Source: Siphonodentalium dalli (lineage: Eukaryota; Mollusca; Scaphopoda; Gadilida; Siphonodentaliidae). Taken from it: 64,000 nt of DNA. Numbering within the stretch: position 1 is the first letter of the stretch; each line of letters begins with the position of its first letter. Of this stretch, positions 46,221 through 56,959 are shown piece by piece. The stretch is taken from NCBI GenBank assembly GCA_032622095.1, contig CP136067.1, positions 95,284,707-95,348,706 of the forward strand. The letters run 5' to 3'. Both the position numbers and the translations under genes were made by a program. The notes beneath the pieces were generated by a model, which had not been told where the DNA came from, did no database searches, and worked only from the letters and a program-made list of their open reading frames with translations.

Positions 46221-47420
46221 TAGATTAGTGTTTAATTTTATGGAAAAAAAACTGATACTGGTCAATACCTGAAAGACCTTGAACAAGAAATGAAGCGGGC
46301 CCACGAAATTGCCCGGAAACATTTAAAAACTACTTGAAAACAATACTTAAATATTATTTATAATAGGATATATGGAAATAAAACAGGCATGTTATCTAAA
46401 TTAAGGCATATCATAGCAGTCAGTTTGGGTCTTTACTGGCATCATTGACACTAGAAAAGTACAAGGAATACACCACATGTGATACAGCGAATGGCTTACC
46501 CACAATCTTCATATAACTGGACATAGGGTAATATCGCGAAATGTACCGACTGTCGCGGGTGATCGCAATGGTGGCCATTTTGTTTTCTCCCTAAGTTATC
46601 GATTGCAGATTGTTTTGTCAGATGATATTGAAGGATTAGTTGCAGTCATATAGATGTCATATGTTCAAATATTTGTGACATATTATGATTGGTTTTGTGT
46701 TTTTTTCTGAAAAAATTATTGAAAAAAAAATCTAATTTCTCAAATTATGAGCCATATTCTGGTGGCCATCTTGGATTTTGATTTACAAATTTGACATCCG
46801 TTAACGTAGAAATATATAAGGAACCGAATGCAATTCATTGCAATGTCATAACTCAATTGGTTTTTCCACAATTGTCATATAAATAGTCATATGGTAATAT
46901 CGCGAAATGTACCGACTGTTGCGGATGATCGCACTGGCGGCCATTTTGCTTTCTCCCTGAGTTGTCGATTACAGATTTTATGTCAGATGATAATGAAGGA
47001 TTACTTGCCGTCATATAAACGTCATAATGTTCAAATATTTGTGACATATTAAGATTGGTTTTGTGTTTTTTCTGAAAAAAGTTGTGAAAAAGAATCGAAT
47101 TTATCAAATTCTGTGCCATATTCTGGCGGCCATCTTGGATTTTGATTTTCAAATTTAATATCAGTTGACGTAGAAATATATAAGGAACAAAATGCAATTC
47201 ATTACAATGTCATATCTCAATTAGTTTTTTTCACAATCGTCATATAAATAGACATAGGGTAAAATCGCGAAATTGTCCGACCCTCATGGGCGCCATCTTG
47301 GATTACGTCATATGCGGCCAGGTTGTTTTCTTGTTAACATACGGAATTCTACTCTGGAGGTGTCCAGGTACATGACAAAATCGATCCGGAAGAGTCCTGG
47401 GGGGGACCATAGGGGGTGTA

Positions 47421-48428
47421 CCTAGCTGCCCGACTAATACTTATGCACACACAAGCGCGCACACAAGCGTTCACATACACGCGCATACATATATATATAC
47501 TCAACTGTAAAAACAACGAACAACATATAGCCCAGTATTTTTGTACAATAGAATGCCCATAAGGTTACCGACCCGTAGTTGATAACTACCAAACATTCAC
47601 AAGTGATACCAGGACATGCCGGGACACGGAATTCACGGGTAACTGAAGATAATCGACTTGAGTTAAATACTCAACACCGGGAACAGCTCACTAAAGGAAC
47701 CTTGGTTAAATGGTCATCATATTATTTACACAAACGGCGCTCTCTAATCCTCACCACACACAATTTCGGTGTTGAATTGGTCACGGTGGATCACTCTTTC
47801 AAAATAATGCCACGGTTTGGAGTGTTTTGCTTGCCGCACAACTTTACGTGTAGTATATAAACATCTGCTTCACTCACACAGCTTTTTTGAATAGTATCGC
47901 GTCCATACTATCAGTGTACTATTTTATTACTGTATTATTAAGGAAATTCATAATTTGGTAACTGTTATCTCTAAATTATAACCTACAACCAAGGCATTTG
48001 TGTGCCGTTAAATATCTAGATTTAACTTGATGGCTGACTATTGGATCGCAATATACTGTATATTGTACATTTGTTAAAACACCAGTATGCATTACGGATA
48101 ACACACTCAACGATCAATTATAAAATTCAACGCGTGTGATCCTTTGGGAAAACTAATAATTGATAATCTGGCGACTCAGCATTGTCACTATTAACGACCC
48201 ACCAGCCGGTTTGTTTTAAAGATAACCCTTATAGGCAAGCGGGTGTCTGGCCACGTGACACATATGGCAGGGTCGCGAACACCAGCCCTAGCCCTCCGGA
48301 ATTAATGTAACAAGTCAGAATAACATTGCGGGTGGACTATAGCGCCTTTCCGCCTGTAAACTTAGATATAGTGAAAGACATATTGCATGCTTTAAAACAA
48401 ATCCGTCCATGGAGGGGGGGGGGGGGGG
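47421..48428. other. Non-coding flank with one unexplained frame
   Basis: CA-rich simple sequence runs at 47445-47500. A 93-codon plus frame at 47579-47860 contains QHREQLTKGTLVKWSSYYLH and a basic run, but no domain is recognised and no splice or promoter context supports it. A G homopolymer of about 16 lies at 48413-48429. Confidence 0.4.
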
Positions 48429-48429
48429 G

Positions 48430-48745
48430 CGGGTAGTACAAAATTTGCAGGAAGGTATGCCGGAGTGGGTGGATGGCCCGAGGGGCAAAAAACACGTTTT
48501 TTACAACCTCATGCATTTTTTTAACTAAAGACCTTCGTGCCCTTATTTAACATTTGTAACAGTTTAAAACCTTTTATAACATCAAAAACACCATATTTAT
48601 GTTACTGGGACCTCATATGGGCATTAGTGGAGATGACATTATGCTATGGCATGTTGCATATTGGACGGTGGGGTGAAAATATTCCTTCCCGACACCCTTA
48701 GGAAAGAAGCTTCGAGAAATGTAAAACTGAAATAAATAAACTTGT
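48430..48745 (+). repeat. Dispersed repeat R3, copy 2
   Basis: GCAGGAAGGTATGCCGGAGTGGGTGGATGGCCCGAGG at the left, GGGCATTAGTGGAGATGACATTATGCTATGGCAT in the middle and CCTTAGGAAAGAAGCTTCGAGAAATGTAAAACTGAAATAAAT at the right match the reverse complement of 31838-32140. Confidence 0.75.
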
Positions 48746-48779
48746 CTTTAACTAATACGGCAGCTCCGTGTCAAAACAG

Positions 48780-49180
48780 GGGTGAATCGTGCATTTTATG
48801 GTAAAAGCAACAAACTTTGTATACAACATCCGGAGGGGATATCTTGTGGATATAGATATCATGCCAAGCTAGGGAGAGCACATGGTTGCCATGGTAACCA
48901 CCGAAAATCATGGCCGCCAAAAATGCCAAATTGGCTTTTTGTGGAAGTGCGATTTTGGTGCCCCTCTCCCTTCACTGCACCCCTTACTCAAATAGCGCCA
49001 CTTTTGCCATCTTGAAATCACATGATTAGTTTCCTCGTTTCATGGAGAAGAATGTGTATCAACTTTGTGGAAATCGGCGCTGAACAGGTTTATAAATTAT
49101 TGTGTCCCTCTCCCCTTCCGTGCACCCCTGACTCAAATGGCGCCACTATTGACATGGTGTCACTTTAGAAAATTCTAACC
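48780..49180 (-). repeat. Dispersed repeat R5, copy 1, carrying an X-box
   Basis: Its reverse complement matches 59200-59330 and, more weakly, 57139-57260: X-box, then CTTGGCATGATATC, then TGCTTTTACCATAAAATGCACGA. Next to it, CCTTACTCAAATAGCGCCACTTTTGCCATCTTGAAATCAC is duplicated at 49126-49165 as CCTGACTCAAATGGCGCCACTATTGACATGGTGTCAC. No gene. Confidence 0.7.
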
Positions 49181-49299
49181 CGCACAATTATCTTTCTTAT
49201 AAAGAAAGTACCAAAAATAGACCCCTCTGTTGTTATCTAGATGGTCCCTGTGAATTTCAATATAACACAGACATACATTGGCAAATATCTACCATATAT

Positions 49300-50076
49300 T
49301 TTTCAGATTTCGTATATATATGTGCACGCTATAGACTCGAAAACGGCTCGACCGATTGAGCCCAAACTTGCTATCTAAGGGTAAAAATAAGCGAGAAGTG
49401 TCATCGGACCATTCGCGAGCCTGTGCGACCACTCCTTCACATTCAATTTCCACCACAATGGGGATTGATGGGTTAATCGCGTGATAGTTAAAGAGCGTTC
49501 GTATCTGCGGCGTTGTTAATAAAGAGCGTTTATATACACGACGAATATAAATACCGACCGTATCGGAAACTGGGGATTTCGAGACGAATTTTCGTACTTA
49601 GTGGTTCCAAGGAACGGGGGAGATTTTCATCGGGTCATTTTGTCCGCCCGATGTGACCTTGACCTTGAAACGGGTATCCACAAATGATATATATGTGTGT
49701 GTCCTTTATAGACTCGAAAACGGCTCGACCGATTGAGCCCAAACTTGCTACCTAGGGCTACCTTTGTCCGGAAAGTGTCATGCACGGGTCAAATCGTGAC
49801 CCCGACCTGACATTGACCTTCAAAATGATCAAGTCAATGTCAAATCAGGTAAAACTGGCGGATTTCGACGAAATTTGATACCTATGTGAACTTTTGTCCG
49901 GGGAGTGTATTGGACGGGTCATATCGTGACCAGGACCTGACCTTGACCTTCAAATCGGGAAAAACTGGCGGATTTCGACAAAATTTGGTGCAATTGCAGC
50001 ACACGTGTCTCGGAAGCTGTAGCAATTGCAACAAACCCATGGGACGAATGTCGCCAGAGTCGGGCTAATCTGCTAG
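49300..50076 (+). mobile_element. Helitron-like non-autonomous element with internal repeats
   Basis: The block CTCGAAAACGGCTCGACCGATTGAGCCCAAACTTGCTA occurs twice (49336 and 49716), each after a TATATATGTG head. GACCTTGACCTTCAAA words recur. The 3' end reads GAGTCGGGCTAATCTG and then CTAG|T at 50073-50077, like the ends at 36456 and 60112. Several units appear stacked in tandem. No Rep/helicase frame is seen. Confidence 0.6.
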
Positions 50077-50085
50077 TATATATAT

Positions 50086-50480
50086 TATCCATAACGGACA
50101 GCCAGCACTGATCTCAAGGGTCACGATCACTGTGAAAGGTCAAGGTTATTGTCAAACGATGCTGTTTTTAATACTTTACGTCATATTATTAGTCTTTATG
50201 TTGACACATTAACAACACATCATTATAAGTCATTTTGGATATGATCCGAAGCTTGAAACCTATGGCAGCCAATTTGGTAAAAACACATGAGTTTTGCCAA
50301 AAATAAACTAGCCATTATGGATTGCTAATGCCTAGTAACACCATAGGAAACTGTTGGCTATGCGTCTATTTGGATTGGATATGCGTCAGACCATATATTT
50401 GTTAGAACATATACCTTTTGTATATGGATAGATTCAAAATGGCCGCCATTTGAGCAAAAAAAAAACCTTTTATGTAAAGT
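50086..50480 (-). repeat. Dispersed repeat R6, copy 1
   Basis: Its reverse complement matches 56960-57545: GATTCAAAATGG against the CATTTTGAATC end, TGTTAGAACATATAC against TATATGTTCTAACA, CATTTTGGATATGATCCGAAG against CTTCGGATCATATCCAAAATG, and CTGATCTCAAGGGTCA against TGACTCTTGAGATCAG. The two copies flank about 6.5 kb that includes foldback element C. Confidence 0.7.
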
Positions 50481-51465
50481 GTGTAACGCCATTTGTGGTG
50501 AAATTTGTGTAAAAATCATTATTTAAAAAATAAAATTGGGCTAGACAAAACAATATTCGGTGATTCTGATTTATTTATTTTAAAAATGCTTCAATTTATA
50601 ACTACATCAAAAACATCATTTACCCCAGATTTCTTCAGAATGTTTTCCCAATTTGCACATATTCATTAGGTTAATTTTAACATAAGTCAAGTCTTTTGTA
50701 TATTATGACCTTTTATTTTAATCTTCGTTGACTGTAAATTGTTCCTCCACCGTGACTAATAAAAAAACTGCTAATTAGGTTAAGAAAACACTAATTTACT
50801 ACATTTGGTCAAAATTGTGGACTGAAATGGTCATCAGTTGGAGAATTTTCTAACCTAAGGGTAAGTATGAGGTTTGAAATTTTGAGACAGTACAGAAATC
50901 AATTACATTATTGCTGTACTGTGAAGATGTAGTTCTAATATTTCGACTGTCCTGATGAAGGTCCAGCTCGGGCCGAAAGCTTGATATTAAAGAGTTATTA
51001 TGCTACAGTTTATTATCATAAATTCCCTGATCTGGAGGACAATGTCAGCTACGAAATATTTAAAACAAATGATTTCGCCATCAATAGTCATTGCGTTTAT
51101 ATATAATATATAATATAATACATTAACAATATAACAAGGATGGTGTGTATCGTCAATTTTGATTAATATTCGTAAAAACATAACATGATAATAATACTTT
51201 GGGCACGATTATTCCTAATTTATATTTGATAACCCTACCGGAGTGCTTCTCATCACTTTAAATACAAAATGTAAGAAAGATCAAAATGTGCAAAAATTCG
51301 AGTACATGTAGTTAGCTAGTTGCGCATCATGTGGACAAACATTCGACTAACCTAAGTTAGCCTTATTGACACTTTATTTGTTTCCAGTGCAGCTGTTTTG
51401 GTGCATCGATTGATGTGATTATAATACAAAACTTACATATATTATCAATATATCTTCGTACAAAT
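50481..51465. other. Non-coding; possible Penelope-type terminus with hammerhead-like core
   Basis: Most of this stretch is featureless AT-rich sequence. At 50888-50926 an 8-base stem (CAGTACAG...CTGTACTG) is followed at 50952-50978 by a hammerhead-like core (see the separate entry). Nothing else can be supported. Confidence 0.4.
50945..50990 (+). ncRNA. Hammerhead-ribozyme-like core (candidate)
   Basis: CTGATGA (50952-50958), a 5-bp stem II GGTCC/GGGCC with one G-U pair around loop AGCTC (50960-50974) and GAAA (50975-50978) match the order of the hammerhead catalytic core. Stems I and III are not convincing: only ACTG/CAGT and TAATAT/ATATTA can be paired and they are displaced. Penelope-like retroelements are known to carry hammerheads in their terminal repeats, so this may be a decayed copy. 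Activity is unlikely as it stands. Confidence 0.3.
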
Positions 51466-51469
51466 AGTT

Positions 51470-51790
51470 CATATTGGACTTAAATATGCACATAAATGTA
51501 CATTGGCCTTATTCGATTCTCAAATAATCCTATGGTGAGCTTATAGACTTTATTCCGTTGAATGGCGCGGGCCGCAGTGACGACACATTGTAAAGAGTGT
51601 GAATCTGGTAAGTCATGCCGACGAAAAAAGTAGATGAAACAATTCACAATATTGCCAATATTGGCTTATTTCGTATGGAACTAGTCCCATATTGGACTGT
51701 TTTAAAAACCTCATTGTACGCCCATATAGAGTGTATATTGAGGTCAAATAATGCATATATGAGATTATTTGACTCATTAAAATAAGATCG
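51470..51790. mobile_element. MITE with GC-rich core, second copy
   Basis: A reverse-orientation relative of 19290-19640. It keeps GAATGGCGCGGGCCGCAGTG, then ACACATTGTAAAGAGTGTGAATCTGGTAAGTC and GACGAAAAAAGTAGAT. The flanks are more diverged (about 75 percent alike by eye). Confidence 0.65.
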
Positions 51791-51925
51791 CTATGTGCTC
51801 AAATATGTATAATCAGACTAAGCGCCCCTCGATTAATCGATTCTGATAAGTGAAGCTATTCTGATAAGTGAAGTGCATAATCCGATTGATCGCCCCTTAA
51901 TTACTATTTATTTGGATTCGGGGGT

Positions 51926-52315
51926 ACGAACAAATATTTGATTCGAGTCGAGGAACCCACATATCAAAGCTCAGAGTTATTAGAACTCGATTTTTGAAAT
52001 CTATTTATTTTCACCGTTCGATACTTATTAGTGCGCTAGTAAAAAGTCGACGAGCCGACGGTCTCAGACCAAATTGCGGGTGAAGATGGATAACTCTAAA
52101 ATCAAGAGGCTTTTTGCTGATAATAGGGCCAAATTTCGTCGAACAACATGTTGATAAATAACACGTTTCGGGCAATTGTATACTATATTTGACAGTGGTT
52201 GGCATTATTTTTGGGTAATTAATCGATTCTGATAGCTGAAGCGGCATCTCTAATAACGTTGCTATTGGAATCTGATTATATGGGGACCATCGAATCGGAT
52301 TGAGTACCTTTAATT
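51926..52315 (+). repeat. Dispersed repeat R1, copy 2
   Basis: Same blocks and order as 28543-28915 (ACAAATATTTGATTCGAGTCGAGGAACCCAC to GGATTGAGTACCTTTAA). The 156-codon minus-strand frame at 52011-52481 overlaps this repeat and is not accepted as a gene. Confidence 0.75.
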
Positions 52316-53616
52316 TAACGAGAACAGACTGGTATAGTTGTAAGTGTTGAATTTCTTTGGAATGCCTATAATACAAAAATAGTGTTTTGAGTGGAAATAA
52401 ATATCTCATTCGTAACTGAGACAGATGCTTATTTCGGCTCATGGCAACCCATTCGCGAAAGTAAACACTTGTCTGGGTCACTCATTGGATAATTTTGGTA
52501 CATGCACCCACTCATAAATACTATATACTGTTATCATCCTCTGTGTACTCTTATATCAGAACAATTGGTTTAAAACGTAGCCGGTGTTGAACTTGAGGCG
52601 TATACTTTATAAAGCAAAATGATCTCGTACGAGAATATCAGTAATAGACCGTTTTCACAATCGATCACGAATTATCTCCCCATTGTGTGACCGGATGAAG
52701 GTCAGAGCGAGAGCGAAGCGAATTGTGTCATCATTATTTCGTTTTTGTTTATTCTGAACTCAGCTCTGAACTGAGTAATTTGCGTTGTGACTTGGTTCAT
52801 ATAAAATAAAGCTCCCATCAGCTTATGTCTATATTATTATGTATATGTAATTCATAATCCAAATAAAATTATTTTAATGATATTTGATGGACGAAAATCT
52901 AATTAAATCGCATAGAACACAGCGCGACGGACACCAAGTTTGGACATTTTGCGTTGTGGTTTGGTTCATATACAATAAAGCTCCCATCAGCTTATATCTA
53001 TATTATTATGTATATGTAATGTTTATATGACCAAATAAAACTATTTAAATGATATTTGATGGACGAAAGTCTAATTAACCGCCTAGAACACAGCGCGACG
53101 GACACCAAGCTGCGGCTTGGTGTTTGGACATTTTGCGTTGTGGCTTGGTTCATATAAAATAAAACTCCCGTCAGTTTTATCTATATTATGATGTATATGA
53201 TTTTTTTATTTTTGAATTTGAATTTGTTTATTAGCATTATATTTAGCTATATATAGTTGATTAGATGAGAATGGGAAACAAACACAAGTGACGGTGAAGA
53301 ATGAGTGTATATATAGATGGGTGAAAGATTTTTTTTATAAAAGGTTACAAAGGATAAGTATTAGTAACCTACTAATAGAGTATTGTGTGTACCAATAATT
53401 ATTATTATGTGACTTATATAAGGTATGGTCAGAAGAAGATATCAAATATTTGTCACATATGAAGTATGAAGTACATGGCTAAATCAACTTAAATAATTAA
53501 ATAGCAAAAAGCAGGTGCACACAAATGTATTAATGATTGAATATTTTTGCACTGGATTTCAGTTAAATAGTTATTGAAAGGAAATGGCTAAATTAAATTC
53601 AATAATGAATATATAG

Positions 53617-53774
53617 AGGATATCCACACTTTTTCAGTGGATATGGGTTATATCTCATGAGTGAGGCCAAAACATTGAATTTCTACGAGTGGCTTTAGCC
53701 TCGAGTGAAAATTCAAATGTTTTGTCATCACGAATGAGATTTAACCCATATCCACTGAAAAAGTGTGGATATTC
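53617..53774. mobile_element. Nested palindromic MITE inside element C
   Basis: GGATATCCACACTTTTTCAGTGGATATGGGTTA is mirrored by TAACCCATATCCACTGAAAAAGTGTGGATATTC, and the interior continues the palindrome (AACATTGAATTTCTACGAG..TCGAGTGAAAATTCAAATGTT). A second, looser palindrome follows (53776-53935: TTATTATATACTT..ACTTGCC against GGGCAAGTATATAATAAAT) around a duplicated TGGGATATCA-TTATATCTCACT. Confidence 0.8.
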
Positions 53775-54110
53775 TGTTTATTATATACTTTAGTTACTTG
53801 CCTATGGCCCCAATGAATGTCAGTACATCAGAACTTTCACCAGTGGGATATCACTTATATCTCACTAGTGGGATATCATTTATATCTCACTGCTAAAACC
53901 TTATAATTCATGGGCAAGTATATAATAAATGTGTATATGTGCTGTTTATATCTCCGAATAATACTATTTTAATGATATTAAATATCATTAAAAATTTTAT
54001 GGACGAAAGTCTCATTAAACTGAAATCATCCATTCACAAGTCTTAATTAGTAAACGGTAAGCTGATTAGAGTTTTCACTCTAAAATCTTAATTTCTAAGC
54101 GGTAAGCTGA

Positions 54111-54302
54111 TTAGATGTTTCTTCTTACTGTTATTGCGGCAATTTTAAGTGTGAATTGTTGTTGATGGCTGTCACCTATTGTAGTTCAGTGTTTTGGCAG
54201 TTAGTTGTAATCAGACATTTTGGCACTGTATGGAAAGGTTGGTTATTTGACAAAGACTTTACTACAAAAACTCAAACTAAAGGTTTTCATAATGTAAAGA
54301 CA
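54111..54302 (+). CDS. Unrecognised Cys-bearing open frame in the core of element C
   Basis: This 64-codon open frame, between TGA at 54108 and TAA at 54303, reads LDVSSYCYCGNFKCELLL..., then FWQLVVIRHFGTVWKGWLFD. The start CYCG-N-F-K-C-E is loosely like the CxCGxC...C entry of P2X7-type cytoplasmic domains common in invertebrate transposon-associated proteins, but the match is too weak to name. The only in-frame ATG is internal (54165), so if real it is an exon or a fragment. Confidence 0.2.
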
Positions 54303-54340
54303 TAATACCACCACTTTGGACGAACAACAATTGCGAAAGT

Positions 54341-54655
54341 ATGAATAATGTAATCAAATTGGAGAATAACTGGAAAGTGTTAAAGTTGCCAGGTCTAACA
54401 GACAGACTGAATGACATAGCAAATGACCAAATGCAAGATGTAAGAAGTGCCCTATATGGCGCAGGTAACTACCGACTGACTGGCGACGCAAGAAAAGTAT
54501 TTGTAAAACACGGGACATGGATTAATTTGACATATGAACAACGCAGTAGACGATTGAGAGGACTTTTGACCTTCGTCGTTGACAAGATCGTTAGCCGATT
54601 GACAATCGCAAAAACTGCGGCCATAGCCAAGAAACCAGGTAAAATAAGAGGGTAA
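54341..54655 (+). CDS. Unrecognised 104-residue basic protein in the core of element C
   Basis: ATG at 54341 opens 104 codons ending in TAA at 54653. The N-terminal half reads NNVIKLENNWKVLKLPGLTD and DQMQDVRSALYGAGNYR. The C-terminal half is strongly basic and helix-like (YEQRSRRLRGLLTFVVDKIV, then KTAAIAKKPGKIRG). It is the most gene-like frame of the core: it is free of simple repeats, has mixed codon use and sits where a foldback element would carry cargo. No domain is recognised. It could be the C-terminal end of a transposon-encoded nucleic-acid-binding protein (inference). Confidence 0.35.
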   Translation: MNNVIKLENNWKVLKLPGLTDRLNDIANDQMQDVRSALYGAGNYRLTGDARKVFVKHGTWINLTYEQRSRRLRGLLTFVVDKIVSRLTIAKTAAIAKKPGKIRG

Positions 54656-55804
54656 AATCCTCTAAAACGAACTCAAACAAACGCCTTGCAGTTCAACAAT
54701 TTAAAAAATTTCTTATTTTCAATCATCAATTTTTTTCTCAAATTTTTATCATCAATTTTTCTCAAATTTCAACAATATCAATCATCAATTTCTCTACAAT
54801 TTCAATCAAATTCAATCTCTGCCTGCTTAATTTAATTAAATTTTTCTCTATTCCAATCATCATTTTTTCTCAATTTCAACAATTGGTTTAAATAATATTT
54901 TATTTTAACTAAACAGAAAAGAATTACAAACAATACATACATACAAAACGTTCAAAAGAGGATTGGGCAACAAGCTTAGGGGCTTTTGTTAAGTCCTATT
55001 TCAACAATTGACTAAAGTGGTAAAGTAATATTACAACCACTATAAACTGTACATATGTATAAACATATACATAAAAATAAAAGTCGCAAAGCGCAACGAC
55101 ACACACTCCCCTTGAATGAAAATTGTCCAAACATGTTATATAGGCAGTTTAATGAGACTTTCGTCCAGCAGATATCATTAAAATAGTTTTATTTGGTATA
55201 TAAACATTACATATACATAATAATATATAGATATAAGCTGATGGAAGCATTATTTTATATGAACCAAGCCACAACGAAAAATGTCCAAATACCAAGCGCA
55301 GCTTGGTGTCCGTCGCGCTGTGTTCTAGGCGGTTTAATTAGACTTTCGTCCATGAAATATAATTAGAATCGTTTTATTTGGTCATATAAACATTACATAT
55401 ACATAATAATAGAGATAAAAGCTGACGGGAGCTTTATTTTATATGAACCAAGCCACAACGCAAAATGTCCAAACACCAAGCCGCAGCTTGGTGTCCGTCG
55501 CGCTGGGTTCTTGGCGATTTAATTAGACTTTCGTCCATCAAATATCATTAACATAGATTTATTTGGTCAGATAAACATCACATGTACATAATAATAATAT
55601 GCACGTAATATATCCTTCTGCTGAGAAGATTTCAGTTTCCACAATTCATCCAAATTATAATCGCAGTGGACGTCAACATTGTTTCTTTTGTCGCTTATGA
55701 TTTTAGCATGGAATTCTTGGAATATGTATACACAGAGAGCCTCGCTTTCGCTCTGCTAGATAGGGGACATAATTGCTTAACTCGATTGTGAAACTGGCCT
55801 ATTG

Positions 55805-56110
55805 CTATTGTCTGGACTTGTTATGCTGGCGAAAACTGTGGACTATCGACAAAGGCACTGCGGGTGGTCTGTTGTTCAGACTAAACTCTCATTCGCGAGG
55901 ATGCCTCACCAGCAGCGCTACGTACTGCGTGATCAGTATAACATTACCACTGATCGCCGCCAAAACAGTGTCACTTGCAACACATAGGAAACAGCCGTCC
56001 ACACCATACTGTGCCATAACCGATACAAAATCGAAGACTGTCCCCCTCCAATGTGTTTTTGTTCTTGAGGACACAATTGTCACGGTTATTCACGCTGTTG
56101 GTGTAGGATT
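55805..56110. other. GC-richer island with open frames on both strands
   Basis: This stretch is clearly richer in GC than its neighbours and has a long plus frame (55773-56114) and a minus frame (55889-56083) overlapping it. Another plus frame contains RQRHCGWSVVQTKLSFARMP and, past a stop, HNRYKIEDCPPPMCFC. No frame has a convincing domain. It may be a degraded exon or gene fragment next to the right end of element C. Confidence 0.3.
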
Positions 56111-56114
56111 GTAA

Positions 56115-56955
56115 TATATGACAACTTCAGAAATTAGCAGTCTTCCGGGGACTTAATATCGAACGTTTTTTCCTTTTTGAAAACAATGAAAACTGGTTCA
56201 GCCAGTTACAGATGTGTTGATGATTTAAATGCAGACAGTGAACCACAGTGCAGTTATATTTGTCGATAACTTCCTGTTGATCTCTCCGAGACAAAATCCA
56301 TACATGGGAATGACATGACCACCATCCGATTTTAAATCTTCGAAATACATTTTTAATGTATAAACCTACATACACGGATTGAAATAGTTGGATGGGACAT
56401 GGTATGACATGATATTAATTATTTGATACAATAAAGTGCACTAAGACTATAACAATTGAATAACACATTCAAAGCAAGCACCAACTACCTGTAGTGTGCT
56501 GTCAAATATCTATATCACCTTGTCTTTCACTTTATATTACCTCTCTCCCTCTCTACGTCTGTCTTACATATACTGTTTGTGTTCTACTGAAATTGTGTTC
56601 AACTATCCTTTCACAATTTCAGTCAGTCGAATTTTTCAAAGCAATCAAACAAAAACAAAAGGCTCATTTTTCTATTTAAAAAACATTAATGTCGTTATCG
56701 CGATATATGATTTGAACAAACAGCGACCGATTTGATGCATAGTTGATAAACGGAATTTTCTTAGCAATATCTCGATCGTTTTCACAAAGCGGATGTTTTA
56801 CCTGAGATATGGATTTTAAATTGTGTACTTGAGCAATCCCAGGGCGATAACTTTAAAGCATTTCAACTGAACTGATCCCTGTTCTACAACAATATCTCGA
56901 AATAAATCAAAACTTCGATACTCAACAGTTGTTAAATATATATTATTATTGGCGT
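56115..56955. other. Non-coding stretch
   Basis: AT-rich. Short frames (56127-56375 minus, 56494-56735 plus) lack signatures. Nothing supported. Confidence 0.5.
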
Positions 56956-56959
56956 ACGT

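Larger units (their letters stand above)
42161..47420. mobile_element. Foldback-like element B: inverted arms with sub-repeats, enclosing a dead gypsy pol
   Basis: The outer ends match as inverted copies: ACACCCTATGGACCCCCCAGGACTCTTCCGG (42163-42193) against CCGGAAGAGTCCTGGGGGGGACCATAGGGGGTGT (47385-47418). The arms (about 42161-43170 and 46400-47420) each contain about 2.5 tandem sub-repeats of roughly 340 bases, anchored by TTTCGCGATATTACCCTATGTC and CAAGATGGCCGCCA-AATATG. A further decayed copy of the arm head (43185-43440) is in direct orientation with the left arm. Arm frames such as 42381-42614 plus and 46853-47197 minus share a sequence but are repeat-derived. The core (43440-46390) holds a Ty3/gypsy pol remnant and a minus-strand coding remnant. 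No transposase is visible. Confidence 0.75.
52643..55804. mobile_element. Foldback-like element C with nested insertion and core frames
   Basis: The outer ends are inverted: AATAGACCGTTTTCACAATCGA (52643-52664) against TCGATTGTGAAACTGGCCTATT (55782-55803). Each arm holds tandem units of about 170-190 bases, anchored by TTTGGACATTTTGCGTTGTGGYTTGGTTCATATAAAAT on the left (units at about 52780, 52953 and 53134) and the mirror in the right arm (about 55140-55560). The GACGGACACCAAGCTGCGGCTTGGTG hairpin recurs. A 0.7-kb insertion (53215-53930) splits the third left unit, which resumes as TTTTAATGATATT..ATGGACGAAAGTCTCATTAAAC. The core (54035-55140) holds two open frames and an AT-rich TCATCAATTTTTCTCAAATTT array. 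Confidence 0.75.

Noticed and set aside
42381-47197. Matching open frames in both arms of element B (MHFVPYIFLRQLILNLK-type)
   Set aside because: They are mirrored repeat sequence; the second sub-repeat in each arm breaks the frame, and there is no domain.
47579-47860. 93-codon plus frame as a gene
   Set aside because: It has a plausible composition but no recognisable family, no splice sites in a consistent phase and no promoter; there is not enough to call it.
52011-52481. 156-codon minus-strand frame
   Set aside because: Most of it lies in dispersed repeat R1, whose other copy (28543-28915) does not keep the frame.
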